Positions 16,683 through 26,442 of a DNA stretch of 64,000 nt are shown piece after piece (the stretch's first letter is position 1; every line of letters begins with the position of its first letter). Under the pieces are notes generated by a model. The model had not been told where the DNA came from and searched no databases. It was given only the letters and a program-made list of their open reading frames with translations. Origin of the DNA: Leptolyngbya sp. SIOISBB (lineage in GTDB: Bacteria; Cyanobacteriota; Cyanobacteriia; Phormidesmidales; Phormidesmidaceae); contig JAAHII010000001.1 in the NCBI GenBank assembly GCA_010671905.1, positions 2,728,001 to 2,792,000 on the forward strand, read 5' to 3'. A program made the translations under genes and the position numbers.

Positions 16683-18854
16683 ATGTCACGAGGATTTTCA
16701 CGTCGTCATTTCTTACAGGCTGGCGGTGCCACGCTAGCAGCCTTGGGATGGTCGCAACTGGATGTGATGCGCCAGGGAGATCGCTACGGCCGGGCCTGGG
16801 CACAATCGACTCCTCGCAAACTCGCCCTCCTGGTGGGCATCAACGAGTATCCTCGCGATAGCCTATTTGCCCCGCTCAATGGCTGCGTCAGCGATGTTGA
16901 GCTGCAATATTATCTGCTGGTGCATCGCTTTGGGTTTAACCCCCGCGACATTGTGCGACTCACGGACCAGCAAGCGACTCGCGAGGGCATTCTCAATGCT
17001 TTTGAAGAGCATTTGATCAAACAGGCCAAGCCCGGAGACGTAGTGGTGTTCCACTTTTCCGGTCACGGCTCCCGCGTGTTGGACCCCGATCAAGACTTTG
17101 AAGATGGGCTGAACAGTACCTTGGTGCCCATTGACAGTCCGTTACCTGCAGGCTTCCCGCGTGAAGGTGGGGCCGTCAATGACATTACCGGCCATACAAT
17201 GTTTTTATTGGGCAGCGCCATCCCCACTGAAAACTACACCGTGGTGTTAGATAGCTGCCATTCCGGCGGGGCCAAGCGCGGTAATTTAACGATTCGCGCA
17301 CGTCTAGGCGGTGGCAACCTGACGATGAGTGATACCGAGCGAGCCTATCAAGAGCAGTGGCTGTCGCGGTTAGACATGAGTCCGGCAGCCTTCATTCAGC
17401 AACGGCGAGAGGGCATTGCCAAAGGGGCGGCCATTGCCTCTACCCGGCGAGAGCAATATGCCGCCGATGCGCCCTTCAACGACTTTTATGCCGGGGCCTT
17501 CACCTTTGTGCTCACGCAATATTTGTGGCAGCAAACGGGCGCTTCTCCCCTGACGGGGGCGATCGCGAACGTAGCGCGCACCACTACCGAATTGTCTTTT
17601 AGTAACCAAGAACCGCAGTTTGAAACCAAACCTGGCAGTAACTTTGAGGGCGAACCGCTTTACTTCACCCCCAAAGTCGCGAATCCGGCTGAAGCTGTGG
17701 TGACCAACATCGCGGGCGGCGAAGTCGAAATGTGGCTGGGTGGGGTCGAGCCCAATAGTTTGGAAGCCTTTGATGCCGGGGCCGTGTTGTCGGGGGTGGA
17801 TGCTCGCGGGCAAGATCGCGGTTTGGTCGAGTTGACCACGCGTAGTGGCCTCATTGGCCGGGGACGCCTATTAGACGCCGACACCTTACCCTCTGGTTCC
17901 CTGCTGCAAGAGCAGATGCGGGGCATTCCGACCCAAGTCACCTTGCGCATCGGCCTCGATCCCTCATTGGGCGCGGATGCCGCTAGTGCCCGGACCGGCT
18001 TAGCGACGATTCCTAGCGTGGAGGCCTTGAATTTAGGAGGCGAGGAAGTCCACTACATTCTTGGCCGCATGACCGCCGCCTATCGTCAGGAGCTGGCTGG
18101 ACAGTCCAACTTACCGGCAGAAGGCAGCCTGGGCCTGTTTTCCCAAGGCTTGGATCTGGTGCCCGACTCTTACGGCAATCCAGGGGAATCTATTACTGCA
18201 GCACTGGAACGATTACACCCTAAATTGAGATCGCTCTTAGCAGCTCGGACCGTCAAACTCACTTTAAATCCGGGATCGTCGCGGTTGAACCTCAACGTGA
18301 CGATGGCGGATGAAAATGGGAATCAAACTTTTGGCCAAGCGGTGACGCTACGGGGCAGTCAAACTCCGCCACCCGCTCGGCCCGGCATCCTGCAAGTGCC
18401 GGTGGACACGGGGCTACGGTTCGCGATTGAAAATCTGGAAAACCGGGATTTGTACCTCAGTGTCCTAGTGGTGGATGCGGCAGGCATTATGGCGGTGATT
18501 TTTCCCAATAATTGGACCGCCTCGGTGGCGGCGACCTTGCTGCCTGCAGGCGAAACGTTGATGCTGCCAGATAGCGGTAGTTTCCGCCTGGTAACTCAAC
18601 CTCCCTTGGGTACGACAGAGGTCCTCGTCGTTGCCAGTACAAGTCCTTTAGATAACGCTCTCCGGGGTCTACAGGCGATCGCCGACAATGCGGGGCTCAC
18701 TCGCGGCCCCGTCGGCATTGCCGACCCGAACGACGTGATTGGCAGCCTGCTCGAAGACATCAGTGACGGCACGCGGGGAGCGGGAAACGCAGCCACGCGA
18801 TCGGTCAGCGTTTCCCAACTAGCCGCGCTATCCCTCACGTTTGACGTAATTTAG
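16683..18854 (+). CDS. Tat-exported orthocaspase (peptidase C14) with C-terminal DUF4384-like domain
   Basis: A 723-residue caspase-fold protease. The N-terminus has a twin-arginine motif (SRRHFLQ, residues 6-12) followed by a hydrophobic stretch and AWAQ, predicting Tat export. The p20 domain begins KLALLVGINEYP. The catalytic dyad is His128 in VVFHFSGHGSRV and Cys192 in VVLDSCHSGGAKRG, so it should be an active Arg/Lys-specific metacaspase-type protease rather than an inactive pseudo-variant. The substrate-binding acidic residues DSC are present. The C-terminal third (YLSVLVVDAAGIMAVIFPNN and onward) resembles DUF4384 beta domains often fused to cyanobacterial orthocaspases. The start ATG follows a gagacugagcg sequence. 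Export would separate it from cytoplasmic cell-death targets. Confidence 0.9.
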   Translation: MSRGFSRRHFLQAGGATLAALGWSQLDVMRQGDRYGRAWAQSTPRKLALLVGINEYPRDSLFAPLNGCVSDVELQYYLLVHRFGFNPRDIVRLTDQQATREGILNAFEEHLIKQAKPGDVVVFHFSGHGSRVLDPDQDFEDGLNSTLVPIDSPLPAGFPREGGAVNDITGHTMFLLGSAIPTENYTVVLDSCHSGGAKRGNLTIRARLGGGNLTMSDTERAYQEQWLSRLDMSPAAFIQQRREGIAKGAAIASTRREQYAADAPFNDFYAGAFTFVLTQYLWQQTGASPLTGAIANVARTTTELSFSNQEPQFETKPGSNFEGEPLYFTPKVANPAEAVVTNIAGGEVEMWLGGVEPNSLEAFDAGAVLSGVDARGQDRGLVELTTRSGLIGRGRLLDADTLPSGSLLQEQMRGIPTQVTLRIGLDPSLGADAASARTGLATIPSVEALNLGGEEVHYILGRMTAAYRQELAGQSNLPAEGSLGLFSQGLDLVPDSYGNPGESITAALERLHPKLRSLLAARTVKLTLNPGSSRLNLNVTMADENGNQTFGQAVTLRGSQTPPPARPGILQVPVDTGLRFAIENLENRDLYLSVLVVDAAGIMAVIFPNNWTASVAATLLPAGETLMLPDSGSFRLVTQPPLGTTEVLVVASTSPLDNALRGLQAIADNAGLTRGPVGIADPNDVIGSLLEDISDGTRGAGNAATRSVSVSQLAALSLTFDVI

Positions 18855-19344
18855 GCCAGCGGGAAAATTATTTTCCAAGCCATTTCCCACCTCGTTAACT
18901 TGTCAGTATCAGAAAAAATGGCTGGCTTATATAAAGATGTCTTGATTTTGTATCAAGGTTTTACAAATCCTGAAAACGGGCGAAACCAACCAGATTTCAG
19001 TATTTTCACGGGTTTAAATCGGCCGATGAATGTCCGGTCTTAACCAACAGATTCACGAAGAGAGAGTTAAGGGCGATCGCATCTGCGATTGAAGTTGCCG
19101 CACCACGGCACAATGAGAACCACGCATTTACCCCTCAGGTTGACGACCTGATTCTACGGATGAGTGATGTGGTTGACAGGGCTAGATCACCTGGTCTCTG
19201 CCCCATGCTGGCGTCAGCGTTTTGGTGACGTTAGCCTCGACCGGCTCTTCTAGAACTCCGCCCACCGTGACTAATGACTATGACTGATGGCATCTGATAT
19301 CGTTCCCCACGATTCGTTGCCGTCCTCAGATCACCGTTAGGCCA
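18855..19344. other. Intergenic, no gene seen
   Basis: A 490-bp gap between the orthocaspase and TPR genes, containing an AT-rich part around 18880-19020. No frame of coding character, terminator with T-tract or repeat was found. Confidence 0.4.
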
Positions 19345-20445
19345 ATGACTGCCGAATCTATTATCAAGTTTGGAAATATGACTTCTAAAGCTGATCTTGA
19401 GCAATGGCTAGCAGAGTGTGACGCTGAGCTTGAGCGCGGCCATGACACCGGAGAGATTTGGCAAAGACGCAGCTTTTGCCTGGCCCGGCTGCAGCGCTAT
19501 CCGGAAGCCATCCTGAGTTTTCAGCAGGCCCTCTCGCTCGATCCCAACAACCCCAAGGTTTGGTGTAACTATGCCAGCACCCTGGCCGCGACACGGCAAC
19601 TGGCCGATGCCGTTTATGCCTATGATCGAGCCTTAGATTTAGCGCCCAACTATGCCAATGTGTGGCGGCGCCGGGGCAAAGTGCTATATCACCAAAAGGA
19701 ATACGTTCGCGCGATCGAGAGTTATGACCATGCGCTGGTTTTAGAACCGACGGATGCTCGGGTCTGGTATGGCAAAGGCTTGGCGTCTTATCAACTCGGG
19801 CAAATCAAGCAGTCCATTGAATACTTTAAAGTCGCGATCGCCAACGACCCTAACAGTCCAGAGGCCTATATTTCTCTCGCCCATGCCTTAATTGACAATA
19901 ACCAAAAGAGTCAAGCGTTTGCCTACCTGCAACCCTGGATTACCAAAGGCTGCCAAGATGCTCGCTTGCTGCAGTGTTATGCCTATCTGTTAGACCAACG
20001 CCGCGACCATGAGGAAGCCCTGCACTATTTAGAAGAAGCCTGTGTCCTCGACCCGCGCAACGTTGACCTGTGGTTTCACCGAGGGATTGTACTCACCCGT
20101 CTGAAACGGTTGCCAGAAGCTCATGAAGCGTTTCGCGAAGTGCTCAAATGCCGCGCTGATCGCACCGATGGCTGGTTAGCGTTAGGTCTAGTCCTGCGCC
20201 ACTTGTCAGAACCAGAGGCCGCGATCGCGGCCTTTGATAAGGCCCTTGCGCTATCTCCGAGTCATCCGCTAGCCTTTTTCCACCAAGCGAGCTGCTACGC
20301 CATCTTGGGTCGCGATGACTGGGCTGAAGAACATCTGCGACGCGCCCTCTCCCTCGATGCCCAAACCTACTTACTCAAAGCCCGACAAGACCCCGTTTTA
20401 CAAGCCCTGGAAACGCGACTCCTCCCAGCCGCCAAGACCGGTTGA
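19345..20445 (+). CDS. TPR-repeat protein
   Basis: A 366-residue soluble protein made almost wholly of tetratricopeptide repeats, about nine units. Typical units are YPEAILSFQQALSLDPNNPK, LADAVYAYDRALDLAPNYAN and EYVRAIESYDHALVLEPTDA, each followed by a WxxxGxxL helix. TPR superhelices bind partner proteins, and nothing here tells which. There is no signal peptide. An internal ATG at 19378 (MTSKADLEQWL) could be the true start, because neither site has a clear Shine-Dalgarno sequence. Confidence 0.85.
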   Translation: MTAESIIKFGNMTSKADLEQWLAECDAELERGHDTGEIWQRRSFCLARLQRYPEAILSFQQALSLDPNNPKVWCNYASTLAATRQLADAVYAYDRALDLAPNYANVWRRRGKVLYHQKEYVRAIESYDHALVLEPTDARVWYGKGLASYQLGQIKQSIEYFKVAIANDPNSPEAYISLAHALIDNNQKSQAFAYLQPWITKGCQDARLLQCYAYLLDQRRDHEEALHYLEEACVLDPRNVDLWFHRGIVLTRLKRLPEAHEAFREVLKCRADRTDGWLALGLVLRHLSEPEAAIAAFDKALALSPSHPLAFFHQASCYAILGRDDWAEEHLRRALSLDAQTYLLKARQDPVLQALETRLLPAAKTG

Positions 20446-20605
20446 GGATCGGATTGAACCCAGGACACAACGGCATAAGTTGGCATTCCATGTCGTTACA
20501 GGCAAGGGGGAGAGGGGGCAAGAGGGAGCAGATTTTGCAGGAGTATCGCGACTGTGACACAAAGGACGAGGGTTCTGCCCTTCATCGTGCCAGTCAAGTT
20601 CACAC

Positions 20606-22282
20606 CTAGACGAGTGTAAAAACGGACAGTAGGAGAACTCCTAAAAGGCCCGCAGCTCCTAGGTAGTAAAGAGTGGGCCAGAGGACTCGACGCATGAGTA
20701 ACCCTTCACGGCCAATCAAACCGACGGTCGCTTCTGCGGCCACAATATTCGAGACACAAATCATGTTACCGGCAGAGGCTCCGACACACTGTAAACCCAG
20801 TACCGCCGCCGTCGACACGCCAATCTGGAGCGCCACCCCAAACTGAAACAGTGAGAACATGAGATTGCTGACGGTGACACTACCGGCCACAAAAGAGCCC
20901 ACGGCCCCCACCAGGGGAGCAAACAACGGCCAGGTTTGCCCTGCCAAACTCGACATGGTCGCCGCGAGGGTTAAGGGCATACTCTCTAATCCTGCGGTAT
21001 TGACGCCAGAATTGATGAAGACCCGGGCCATGAGCACTGCTGCCCCGAGTGCTAAGGTCGTTTTTTGGAGTAACGGCATGGCGTCCGCGATCGCCTGTCG
21101 CAAATCGGAGCGCTCCATATGGTGGAGGAAGAACGTGATTGCTACGACCAACAGGAAAATGGTCGGCGGCAAATAGAGGGGTTGCGTGCTGACGGTAACC
21201 TCAGTGCCCAGAATATTCGACCAAACCAAGGTAAATGATTGCAGCCAGCCCCGAAAAGGCAGAAATTCCAGTCGTGACAGCATCAGCAACATACCTAACA
21301 ATACGTAGGGGAGCCACGCCTGACGCGCCGATAGACGATGATTCGTGGGCGTCGGCGCGACCTGGTCTGTCCCTGACCATACCTCTGGCCACTGTGCCAC
21401 CGGCGGAAAGTCCCAGGGTTCAGCAGGCACTAAGAAGCCGCGCTGCGCTGCGGGTACCACGATCGCCAAACCCACTAATCCACCGATCAAGGTCGGAAAT
21501 TCGGGTCCGATGAAGAAGGCGGTTAGACCATAGGGCAAGGTAAACGCCAGACCGGCAAAGAGCGCAAATTTCCAGATCGCTAACCCGGCTTTGATCGATC
21601 GTGTCTCCCCAAAGCCAGCCGTGATCACCATGACTAAAACGAGCGGCAAAAACGTCCCAATAATGCCGTGAAAGAGCGCCGCCCAACGACCGACGGCGAG
21701 CAGATAGTCGGCCTGGGTCAGCCCTAACTCAGTCAACTGCTGTTGCACACTCGGCACACCCGCTAAGCCCTCATCCACACCAATCAAGATCGGCGTGCCC
21801 ACTGCCCCAAAAGTTGACGGCGTACTTTGAATCAGCAGCGCCGCAATCACCGCCGCCATGGCCGGAAACCGGATGGCTACCAGCAACGGCACTGTAATCA
21901 CTGCGGGCGTCCCAAAACCCGAGGCACCCTCGATGAAACTCCCAAACAACCAAGCGATGATGATGACCTGCACCCGACGATCGCGGGAGATCCGCAACAG
22001 GCTTTGACGAATGGTGGCGATCGCCCCTGACTCTTGCAGAGTGTTCAGCAATAAAATGGCCCCAAAAACGATGTAGAGAATCTCCGCCGCCGCCACTAAA
22101 CCTTGAATGCTGGACGCAGCGATTTCCACCAGTGGTACTTGCCACACTATGAGGGCAATTCCCACCGTGACGAGATAGGCGATCGGCATGGCTTGACCCG
22201 CTGGTCGACGAGCGATTACTAGCAACACAAAAACAGTGGCGATCGGAATTAAGGCAACCAGCGAATAGAGCAGTAACTGCAC
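20606..22282 (-). CDS. L-lactate permease family transporter
   Basis: A 558-residue polytopic membrane protein of the LctP/LldP family, with about 12-14 hydrophobic segments. Family signatures are visible: FGSFIEGASGFGTPAVITVP, the STFGAVGTPI segment, and a C-terminal LFAPLVGAVGSFVAGSVTVS followed by SAGNMICVSNIVAAEATVGL. These proteins import L-lactate, and in some cases glycolate, by proton symport. In a cyanobacterium glycolate or lactate uptake are both plausible. No lactate dehydrogenase or regulator is adjacent, so the substrate remains inferred from the family. Confidence 0.92.
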   Translation of the reverse strand: MQLLLYSLVALIPIATVFVLLVIARRPAGQAMPIAYLVTVGIALIVWQVPLVEIAASSIQGLVAAAEILYIVFGAILLLNTLQESGAIATIRQSLLRISRDRRVQVIIIAWLFGSFIEGASGFGTPAVITVPLLVAIRFPAMAAVIAALLIQSTPSTFGAVGTPILIGVDEGLAGVPSVQQQLTELGLTQADYLLAVGRWAALFHGIIGTFLPLVLVMVITAGFGETRSIKAGLAIWKFALFAGLAFTLPYGLTAFFIGPEFPTLIGGLVGLAIVVPAAQRGFLVPAEPWDFPPVAQWPEVWSGTDQVAPTPTNHRLSARQAWLPYVLLGMLLMLSRLEFLPFRGWLQSFTLVWSNILGTEVTVSTQPLYLPPTIFLLVVAITFFLHHMERSDLRQAIADAMPLLQKTTLALGAAVLMARVFINSGVNTAGLESMPLTLAATMSSLAGQTWPLFAPLVGAVGSFVAGSVTVSNLMFSLFQFGVALQIGVSTAAVLGLQCVGASAGNMICVSNIVAAEATVGLIGREGLLMRRVLWPTLYYLGAAGLLGVLLLSVFTLV

Positions 22283-22455
22283 AGTAACGCCTCAATCATC
22301 TAGAAAGTTCTCTTCAGTATTATCTGGGATGTTCAGCTAACGACACCCCAGCCGCTTAGCAACGCTTTTAGAAACTACCGTTCCAAGCTTTCGTTACTGA
22401 ATTCTTAATCAGCATCCAGTTTACTAAGGGTGTTTTTAATTGCGAGTTTCTCGGC

Positions 22456-24282
22456 ATGTTGGCTCCTGTCTTGCAAGCCTTTTGGTCAGGTCTTCTTAGT
22501 GCCGCTTCGATGCCCTTAGGCACCATTACCTCGCGCTTTTGGCGACCCTCTGGACGCCTTGTCGGTTCCTTGACGGCATTTGGCGCGGGGGCACTCCTGT
22601 CAGCCACCGTTTTAAATTTGGTCGCAGATGCCGTTGAAGCAGGCCACATCATCGAGTTGGTGATTGGCTCCATGCTCGGGAGTCTGTTTTTCACGACCGT
22701 CAACCGCTTCGTCAACCAGTTTGGCGGCTTTTTGCGGAAGCCCGCCACTGCCATGGCCCATGTGCAACAACAGCAAGAGCAACAGTTTCAACAGTTTCTC
22801 AGCCATGTTAAGCGGATGGATGTTTTTCGATCGCTGCCAACCGACGATTTACACTTCCTGACCGGCCATGCTCTGCTCAGTCATTACCCAGCGGGAACCG
22901 TGATTTATCCACCCAAGAGTACCTGTGAGAGCTTATATATTCTGCAGTCAGGTGACGTGCAGCTACTCGATCCTTTGCAAGACATGCAGCCATTTACGAC
23001 GCTGCAGCCAGGCGATAGCTTTAGCCGCATGGCCTTCTTCGCGGGTACGCCCCACGGCACCAGTGCAGTTGCCACGACCGATTGTGAAGTCGCCATTGTG
23101 CCCAAGGATATTTTTGAGGATTTGTTGGAAACCTCGCCGGAATTGAACACCGCGACTCAATGGATGGTGCAAAGCGAAGAGGTGGCGCGTTATCTGCAAG
23201 AGCGCCATTACTTTACCCCAGCAGCCATTCAATCTTGGGTGGGGCAAGCGGTTGCTGAGATTCAGGCGAACGCCCGGATTCCGGACGCGATCGCGATCGA
23301 AAACGAAGCGGCAGAATTTCGGGCGATCGCTCGTCAACTCCAGCGACTGCCGCTGTTTCAATATTTGCCCAATGAGGATATTGAGGCGATCTCTAATCGT
23401 CTGACTTACCGCCAGTACGACCAAGGAGAAACGCTCTTTTATCAAGGGGAAACCGCTGACCGGCTCTACATTTTGCACACTGGAGGCATTGCCCTCAGCG
23501 ACCCTAAAAACCCTAGCCGCAAGGTGAAGCTTTTAGAGTCTCGTGACATCTTTGGTGGCTTCTCATTGATTACTGGCGCCCCTCACTCGGTGACCGCAGT
23601 GGCCGGAGTCTTGTCAGGCGTATGGGAGTTACCCGCCAGCGCCTTTAAAGAACTGCTCAAACAATCACCGGAGCTGAGAGAAGCAGTAGAAACCCTCTTT
23701 CGCCAAAAGATTGAGGGGTATCTGCAAGAAAAACAAGGATTTTCGCCCGAGCAGTCCAGCCAGTGGTTACAGCAAGCCTCGACAAATTTACACACCGGGG
23801 TAGGGTTGCCTTCCGTTCAGGACATGATGACAGCGCTGGCAGAGCACGGCAATGCGCCCTTAGCAATTTGGCTGGGTCTCTTAATTGACGGTATCCCAGA
23901 ATCGCTGATCATTGGGGCTTCGGTCGTGGCGGGAGGCGGCGTGAGCGGCACCCTCTTAGCCGGTTTGTTTATTTCCAACTATCCCGAAGCGCTCTCTAGC
24001 TCTGATGGCATGCGGCAGCAGGGCTTTCCCTTTTCGCGTATTTTGCTGCTGTGGTGCTCGGTCATGCTGGTACAAGGCATCGTCGCCGGTCTGGGCAGTT
24101 TGCTCTTAGCAGATGCCCCCATGCCCCTGACAGCCCTCATCGAAGCCTTTGGCGCGGGGGCAATTTTGACCGTGTTAACTGAGACGATGTTTCCAGAAGC
24201 GTATGAACGTCGGGGCTTCATGGTGGGGTTGTCAATGTTGTGCGGTTTTCTGGTCATTATTTTGATGCAGACGCTTGGATAA
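22456..24282 (+). CDS. ZIP-like membrane protein split by two cyclic-nucleotide-binding domains
   Basis: A 608-residue fusion. The first 90 residues are hydrophobic, with a small-residue-rich start (PLGTITSRFW, FGAGALLSATVLNLVADAVE) like the beginning of ZIP-family metal transporters. Two Crp-type cNMP-binding domains follow, at about residues 118-240 (YPAGTVIYPPKSTCESLYIL) and 290-410 (YDQGETLFYQGETADRLYIL). The polypeptide then returns to membrane segments at about 455-608 containing IDGIPESLIIGASVV and FISNYPEALSSS, which match the HxxPE-type helices of ZIP proteins but with Asp in place of His. Metal transport gated by a nucleotide or by partner binding is an inference. The classical PRAA/RxxS phosphate-cassette residues are weak, so cAMP/cGMP binding is uncertain. 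It is a single-gene unit with 173 bp upstream. Confidence 0.8.
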   Translation: MLAPVLQAFWSGLLSAASMPLGTITSRFWRPSGRLVGSLTAFGAGALLSATVLNLVADAVEAGHIIELVIGSMLGSLFFTTVNRFVNQFGGFLRKPATAMAHVQQQQEQQFQQFLSHVKRMDVFRSLPTDDLHFLTGHALLSHYPAGTVIYPPKSTCESLYILQSGDVQLLDPLQDMQPFTTLQPGDSFSRMAFFAGTPHGTSAVATTDCEVAIVPKDIFEDLLETSPELNTATQWMVQSEEVARYLQERHYFTPAAIQSWVGQAVAEIQANARIPDAIAIENEAAEFRAIARQLQRLPLFQYLPNEDIEAISNRLTYRQYDQGETLFYQGETADRLYILHTGGIALSDPKNPSRKVKLLESRDIFGGFSLITGAPHSVTAVAGVLSGVWELPASAFKELLKQSPELREAVETLFRQKIEGYLQEKQGFSPEQSSQWLQQASTNLHTGVGLPSVQDMMTALAEHGNAPLAIWLGLLIDGIPESLIIGASVVAGGGVSGTLLAGLFISNYPEALSSSDGMRQQGFPFSRILLLWCSVMLVQGIVAGLGSLLLADAPMPLTALIEAFGAGAILTVLTETMFPEAYERRGFMVGLSMLCGFLVIILMQTLG

Positions 24283-24492
24283 CCTGTCGACCTTGCCCCA
24301 GCACGTTACCGCGCATTCATATTCCGAGTGGTTGGGTGGCGACTATGGCCTCACTGCATCCATCATTCAAAAAGCTATTACTAAATTTTGGATTTTCTCA
24401 GCGCGACCTAAGCTATCTATTGAGTGATTTCGGTAACTTACTTCTCAGTGGCGCGACTAACACACCCCATTCAACTGTAAGGACTTTCAACG

Positions 24493-25809
24493 ATGGCGGA
24501 TATCCTCGGACGCACTCCCAATCCTTTGTTACGAAGCCTCTCAGCCGCCATCATGGGGGCTTCTGCCGCTACCATACTGACCGGAGGGATACTGGGACTC
24601 TCGAAACTAGAGAAACAACAGGTCAATCAATGGGCAATGTCTGCCGGACTGGGTGGAGCCGTTGTCGGGTCCGTGTTTGGCGGTTTTGTAAAACCTCAAC
24701 CGGTAACCAAACAGGCATCCCAGAAACAGGAAAAGGGTTGGACTGACTGGCGCGACTTTGTCGTCTTTCGCAAAGAGGCTGAAAGTCAGGAAATCACTTC
24801 GTTTTACCTTAAGCCTCAAGATGGTAAACCCATCCCTAGCTTCAAACCGGGCCAGTTTCTCACCCTCAAGCTCGACATTCCAGAACAGTCTCGACCTGTC
24901 ATCCGCACCTATTCTCTATCCGACTACGCGGTGACACCAGATTACTATCGCCTTTCCATCAAGCGAGAGGGCGCTCCCCAAGATCAAGCTGTGCCCCCTG
25001 GCATCGCCTCTAACTTCATGCACGACCACATTCAAGAGGGTTCGGTGATTCCGTGCAAGCCGCCCAACGGTAAGTTTGTGCTGGATGTGCAGCAGCCCCA
25101 TCCAGCAGTGCTCATCAGCAATGGCGTCGGCATTACGCCAATGATCAGCATGGCCAAAGCGGTTGCCGCTCAGAATCCCGATCGCCCGGTTTGGTTTCTC
25201 CACGGGGCGCGCGATGGCAGCTATCATGCCTTTCGAGAAGCGGTGCCCGCGATCGCTCCTGAAAATCCCAACTTCACGGTGCATTATCGCTACAGTCGCC
25301 CCCGCCCAGACGATGATGGCGGCTACCAGAGCACGGGTTACGTCGATACAGCCTTAGTAAAGTCGCTACTGACGCCCAAGTTTGGCCCGAACGATGCGGA
25401 GTATTTTCTCTGTGGTTCCCCCAGCTTTATGGATTCTCTGCGGAGTGGCTTAGCGGAATGGGGCGTCCCGAACGAGCAAGTCTATTTTGAGTCCTTCTCC
25501 AAACCCGTGGCGAAAGCTGCTCCCGTCACGCCTGAAAGCGATGCCGCCCAAACTGCGGAGATTGTATTTGCCAAGTCTGGTAAGACGGCGACCTGGTCAG
25601 AGTTCGATGGCACGCTCTTGGAATTTGCCGAGGAACAAGGACTAAGTCCCGACTATAGCTGTCGGGCGGGCATTTGCCTGACCTGCATGTGCCGCCTAGA
25701 AGAGGGCGAAGTCGCCTACGACGAGGAGCCGTCAGGGTCACCCGATGAAGGGAAAGTGCTGATCTGCGTATCTAAACCCAAGACCGCCAAAGTGGTTTTG
25801 GATATCTGA
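24493..25809 (+). CDS. Membrane-anchored FAD/NAD(P)-dependent reductase with C-terminal [2Fe-2S] ferredoxin domain
   Basis: A 438-residue flavin reductase. Two hydrophobic, Gly/Ala-rich segments (about 17-35 and 46-66) anchor the N-terminus. The ferredoxin-reductase-type domain starts near residue 84 and carries the FAD motif RTYSLSDY (138-145). The nucleotide-binding segment has NGVGITPMISMAKAV and ends YFLCGSPSFMDSL. A plant-type ferredoxin domain closes the protein with Cys390, Cys395, Cys398 and Cys425 (C-x4-C-x2-C-x26-C), all four present. The layout resembles the reductase halves of flavohaemoglobin and phthalate-dioxygenase-type systems, passing electrons from NAD(P)H through FAD to the cluster and an unknown acceptor. 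AAGGA lies upstream of the ATG. Confidence 0.88.
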   Translation: MADILGRTPNPLLRSLSAAIMGASAATILTGGILGLSKLEKQQVNQWAMSAGLGGAVVGSVFGGFVKPQPVTKQASQKQEKGWTDWRDFVVFRKEAESQEITSFYLKPQDGKPIPSFKPGQFLTLKLDIPEQSRPVIRTYSLSDYAVTPDYYRLSIKREGAPQDQAVPPGIASNFMHDHIQEGSVIPCKPPNGKFVLDVQQPHPAVLISNGVGITPMISMAKAVAAQNPDRPVWFLHGARDGSYHAFREAVPAIAPENPNFTVHYRYSRPRPDDDGGYQSTGYVDTALVKSLLTPKFGPNDAEYFLCGSPSFMDSLRSGLAEWGVPNEQVYFESFSKPVAKAAPVTPESDAAQTAEIVFAKSGKTATWSEFDGTLLEFAEEQGLSPDYSCRAGICLTCMCRLEEGEVAYDEEPSGSPDEGKVLICVSKPKTAKVVLDI

Positions 25810-25814
25810 ATGCG

Positions 25815-26255
25815 TTAATTTTCTAAGTTCTCTAAATCAGCAAGATCTTGAAGACGCCCAGAAGCACGTTTATTGGCTTTGAGGTTTTCGATATCAATGA
25901 AGTTGACACTCACTCCCCCCATATTGGTTTCCAAGCGAGATGCGTAGCAAATCCCAAAATCAACACCGTCTGGGGTTGTAATTAAATCAATGCGATTAGG
26001 CGGGTAGCCCAGTTGAATAACTTGATCGGGTACCAAAAAATCAGCCGACCGTAAATCGACAGAGGAAAATCCAAACTCAGCTAGAGCTTGCACCATGTTT
26101 TCGGCATTCTCTGGAGTCATCTCGATCCAGATGTCAATATCCTTGGTGTATCGAGGATAACCATGCAAAGCCACTGCATACCCGCCAATCACCAGATAGC
26201 GCACCTGATTATCGTTGAGTAACTGAATAAACTCTTTGAAATCTTGGTTCAGCAC
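25815..26255 (-). CDS. Nucleotidyltransferase-fold protein (DUF6036/MNT-type)
   Basis: A 146-residue minimal nucleotidyltransferase-fold protein. The active-site signature is present: the GG loop in YLVIGGYAVALHGYPRYTKD and the metal-binding DIDIW, with a later acidic strand NRIDLITTP. Proteins of this type are commonly toxins or antitoxins in two-gene modules, where they AMP- or NMP-modify a partner or RNA. The upstream 65-aa gene overlaps its 5' end by 47 bases, which fits such a module. The biochemical activity is inferred from the fold only. Confidence 0.82.
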   Translation of the reverse strand: MLNQDFKEFIQLLNDNQVRYLVIGGYAVALHGYPRYTKDIDIWIEMTPENAENMVQALAEFGFSSVDLRSADFLVPDQVIQLGYPPNRIDLITTPDGVDFGICYASRLETNMGGVSVNFIDIENLKANKRASGRLQDLADLENLEN

Positions 26256-26406
26256 CGTACTTCCAGAGATGATATTCGTGACGCAATTCTTCGAGAGCGG
26301 CTAGGCGCTCAGCATGAGTTTGCGATCGCCAATATTTTGCGTCTTGCTTAGGCGATCGCAAACTCGTCTTTGTCACAACTAGCTTTCTAGTGGGCGAAGC
26401 ATCCAC
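26209..26406 (-). CDS. Small partner of the nucleotidyltransferase (65 aa)
   Basis: A 65-residue protein starting at a GTG (MDASPTRKLVVTKTSLRSPK). Its centre reads SQTHAERLAALEELRHEYHL, which is the sequence type found just upstream of many minimal nucleotidyltransferase genes (WRSQTPAERLAALExLR). It overlaps that gene by 47 bp in a different frame. It is likely the second component of a toxin-antitoxin-like pair, and which partner is toxic is unknown. Confidence 0.7.
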   Translation of the reverse strand: MDASPTRKLVVTKTSLRSPKQDAKYWRSQTHAERLAALEELRHEYHLWKYGAEPRFQRVYSVTQR

Positions 26407-26442
26407 GGGTATTTCGGTTTGAATGCCTAGAACTTCGTACGC

